Shown here: one piece after another, positions 4,266 through 5,471 of the stretch | Numbering within the stretch: the first letter of the stretch is position 1 | Layout of the letters: each line of letters begins with the position of its first letter | NCBI GenBank assembly: GCA_964501985.1 | Contig: CAZCVY010000364.1 | Coordinates: 1-5,471 of the forward strand | Origin: Bog-366 sp964501985 | GTDB taxonomy: Bacteria; Acidobacteriota; Terriglobia; UBA7540 | Length of the DNA stretch: 5,471 bases | Direction of reading: 5' to 3' | Program-made: the position numbers and the translations under genes | Notes under the pieces: model-generated | Databases searched by the model: none | The model's input: only the letters and a program-made list of their open reading frames with translations | Told to the model about the DNA's origin: nothing

Positions 4266-5312
4266 ATGAAAGCTGAAACTAAGGGATTGTTGACAGGACT
4301 CGGAGTTGCGGCAGTTGCGGCAATTGCGGTGGTAGCGTGGTTCTATGGGCGTGCCAGGATTACTGCGCCGAACCCGCAGGCCGACAAACTGGCCCGCGAG
4401 ATAGCGACAATGCCATTTGAGAAGGCCCAAGGGTACGAGATTAGTCGCGCACAGATTGTGTCGCAACCCATTGACCTCCGAGGTTACTTTGGCTGGCTCC
4501 ATGATCCCATTCAGCCAAGCAGCAAGATCAAAGTATTCCTCGTCCCCCGCTGCTCGGCTTCGGAGCCTGACCGGGTCTCATTTGTCATCATGGACGACCA
4601 GAACTTTGAAAGGATGCGCACGGGCTATCCACCATTGGTCTTGGCTTCCAGCCCGGCGAGCGAGACTAAGGAAATTGAAGTGCCTTATGGCCGTCGCTAC
4701 TGGTTCGGATATGTGGAGCTCGCGAACAAGCCCAGCGCCCCCGGAAGTATTCCGACAAGCGAACTAGGGCTCGCGATCTATGTACTCAACGAATACCAGA
4801 AACGAAACCACCCGCCGATACGCTTATCGGCGGAAATCTACTCCAGCGTGAGGATGTATGCCACACTCACGGACGCACGTCGCCAAATCCTGGCACTGAA
4901 GCAGAACCAAGCGCAGCCATCGGATTCATTGCCTCCCGTTCCACCTGATCCAGCCTCCAGCTTGCCGCGAACCGCCAACGCAAACGAGTTGCGGGCCGTA
5001 GCCAATGTGCGCGTCATCGCAACCGCAGTGAGGACTTATTGCGACGCCTACAAGCGGGTCCCCGGTTCCCTGGCCGATCTGGCCTCCGCCAATCTACTTA
5101 GCGCCGATCTGATATCCGGCCAGACTTCGGGCTATAAACTCGATGTTCAGGGGTTAGACTGCGGGCTCTACGGAGTTGTAGCCAGACCTCTCGGCTGGAA
5201 TTCCTCGGGCTCCCTTAGTCTCTACTTGGACGAATCGGGGAGCCTCCACGCGACGCGAGAGGATCGCCCTGCAATGCGCATCGATCCTATCTTGGCACGT
5301 AGTGGGCAGTGA
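4266..5312 (+). CDS. Membrane-anchored protein with C-terminal pseudopilin-like domain (cargo)
   Basis: A 348-residue protein and the only plus-strand gene. Residues 8-27 are one hydrophobic helix (LLTGLGVAAVAAIAVVAWFY) after a short basic start, a signal anchor with the rest probably outside the cytoplasm. Residues 35-205 form a beta-rich domain (IKVFLVP, VSFVIMDDQNFERM, IEVPYGRRYWFGYVEL) that could be a beta sandwich; I do not recognise its family. A Pro/Ser/Gln-rich linker follows (about 212-236). Residues 241-336 resemble the pseudopilin-like domain common in Acidobacteriota: a helix with RVIATAVRTYCDAYKRVPGSLADL, then ADLISGQTSGYKL, YGVVARPLG, and LSLYLDESGSLHAT before PAM. True pilins carry this after an N-terminal prepilin helix; here it is a C-terminal module on another anchor. 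C259 and C299 could form a disulfide. It lies between the RHH gene and the att site, in the cargo position. Its function is unknown; surface or periplasmic sensing or adhesion would fit. Confidence 0.8.
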   Translation: MKAETKGLLTGLGVAAVAAIAVVAWFYGRARITAPNPQADKLAREIATMPFEKAQGYEISRAQIVSQPIDLRGYFGWLHDPIQPSSKIKVFLVPRCSASEPDRVSFVIMDDQNFERMRTGYPPLVLASSPASETKEIEVPYGRRYWFGYVELANKPSAPGSIPTSELGLAIYVLNEYQKRNHPPIRLSAEIYSSVRMYATLTDARRQILALKQNQAQPSDSLPPVPPDPASSLPRTANANELRAVANVRVIATAVRTYCDAYKRVPGSLADLASANLLSADLISGQTSGYKLDVQGLDCGLYGVVARPLGWNSSGSLSLYLDESGSLHATREDRPAMRIDPILARSGQ

Positions 5313-5318
5313 CCCTTT

Positions 5319-5336
5319 GTGTACCCGCCGTGTACC
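5319..5336. repeat. Direct repeat pair GTGTACC, 11-bp spacing
   Basis: GTGTACC occurs at 5319-5325 and 5330-5336, start to start 11 bp, about one helical turn, so both copies face the same side of the DNA. It begins 7 bp after the cargo stop codon and about 80 bp from the att core. This is the geometry of integrase arm-type or excisionase sites, but which protein binds is inferred. Confidence 0.5.
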
Positions 5337-5345
5337 TCCAACTGG

Positions 5346-5381
5346 CGTTTTGCCCGTTTCTAACGTTTCTGCCGTTTCGTA
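5346..5381. repeat. Four tandem 9-bp units with CGTTT core next to the att site
   Basis: CGTTT starts at 5346, 5355, 5364 and 5373, an exact 9-bp period. The three right-hand copies share CGTTTC, and the 3-base tails vary. Preserved spacing and core with variable tails look like an array of protein sites rather than simple-sequence expansion. It lies between the cargo gene and the tRNA fragment, the usual place for integrase arm sites; replication iterons are the alternative. Confidence 0.6.
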
Positions 5382-5415
5382 GAATCAATAAGTTGTATAT
5401 AATCAATTGGCGGTC

Positions 5416-5442
5416 GGGGTTCGAATCCCACCCTCTCCGCCA
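5416..5442 (+). other. Right attachment site: duplicated 3' end of a tRNA-Ser gene
   Basis: The bases read as the end of a tRNA: T-loop TTCGAAT (5420-5426), T-stem 3' strand CCCAC (5427-5431), acceptor 3' strand CCTCTCC (5432-5438), discriminator G (5439) and CCA (5440-5442). G at position 73 and the acceptor sequence point to serine. Upstream bases do not rebuild the T-stem (CGGGG against CCCAC fails at two pairs), and no GGAGAGG 5' half, D-arm or anticodon arm precedes it. So it is only the partial copy left by integration, and identity with the tRNA probably begins in the T-arm. The intact tRNA should lie left of base 1 beside the integrase. Outside it, 5443-5471 is probably chromosomal flank with no visible feature. 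Confidence 0.82.
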
Positions 5443-5471
5443 GCCTAATTCCTTACTCGTATGTGGACTGA

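Noticed and set aside
4188..4502. N-terminal extension of the RHH frame
   Set aside because: It overlaps the anchor and first domain of the plus-strand cargo gene and reads as Cys/Arg/Asn-rich noise; the RHH fold starts after 4187.
5346..5381. CRISPR-like array
   Set aside because: Units are 9 bp with no spacers of constant length and no cas genes; it fits a binding-site array better.
5340..5442. Complete tRNA gene at the right end
   Set aside because: Only the T-loop, T-stem 3' strand and acceptor 3' strand are present; no 5' acceptor strand, D-arm or anticodon arm precedes them.

Overview
The window looks like the right-hand part of a small integrative element from a GC-rich soil-type bacterium, most likely an Acidobacteriota member. 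Two things suggest the host: the integrase N-terminus has a Cys/His/Cys/Cys knuckle followed by the CPIW motif common in acidobacterial tyrosine integrases, and the cargo protein ends in a pseudopilin-like domain of a kind frequent in that phylum. This assignment rests on recognition by eye, not on a search. The element is inserted at the 3' end of a serine tRNA gene. The last bases of the window (5416-5442) are a tRNA-Ser T-arm and acceptor 3' strand ending in CCA, with no 5' half in front. That is the duplicated partial copy expected at the far end of such an element. The intact tRNA-Ser should lie just left of the window, next to the integrase.

Layout. Bases 1-1774 hold a minus-strand mobility module read right to left: a rolling-circle (HUH) replication initiator (1774-923), a helix-turn-helix, excisionase-like protein (907-575) and a tyrosine integrase cut by the window edge (475-1). 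Bases 1775-2090 are a gene-free control region. It holds a G/C-rich hairpin with flanking short repeats just upstream of rep (candidate double-strand origin), a perfect 7-bp inverted repeat, and an intrinsic terminator for the module to the right. Bases 2091-2905 carry two overlapping minus-strand genes: a 70-aa acidic coiled-coil protein and an HNH-nuclease-like protein. The HNH frame has no normal start codon; where an ATGA stop/start overlap would be expected the sequence reads ATAA. Bases 3055-3855 encode an unrecognised basic protein preceded by two dyads with the same ACTAC spacer. Bases 4014-4187 encode a ribbon-helix-helix repressor-like protein, divergent from the only plus-strand gene (4266-5312), a membrane-anchored protein with a C-terminal pseudopilin-like domain.

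How the parts may work together. Integrase and HTH protein would control integration and excision, and the HUH Rep would allow replication once excised. This is the logic of an integrated rolling-circle plasmid, a small mobilisable element or a minimal satellite. No phage structural, packaging, relaxase-type MOB or conjugation genes are visible. The RHH protein probably regulates itself and/or the divergent cargo gene through the inverted repeat between them. Between cargo and attachment site lie an 11-bp-spaced GTGTACC pair and four CGTTT units in an exact 9-bp period, good candidates for recombinase arm sites. The most novel points are the HNH start anomaly, the unknown 266-aa protein with its ACTAC-loop dyads, and the periodic repeats beside the att site.
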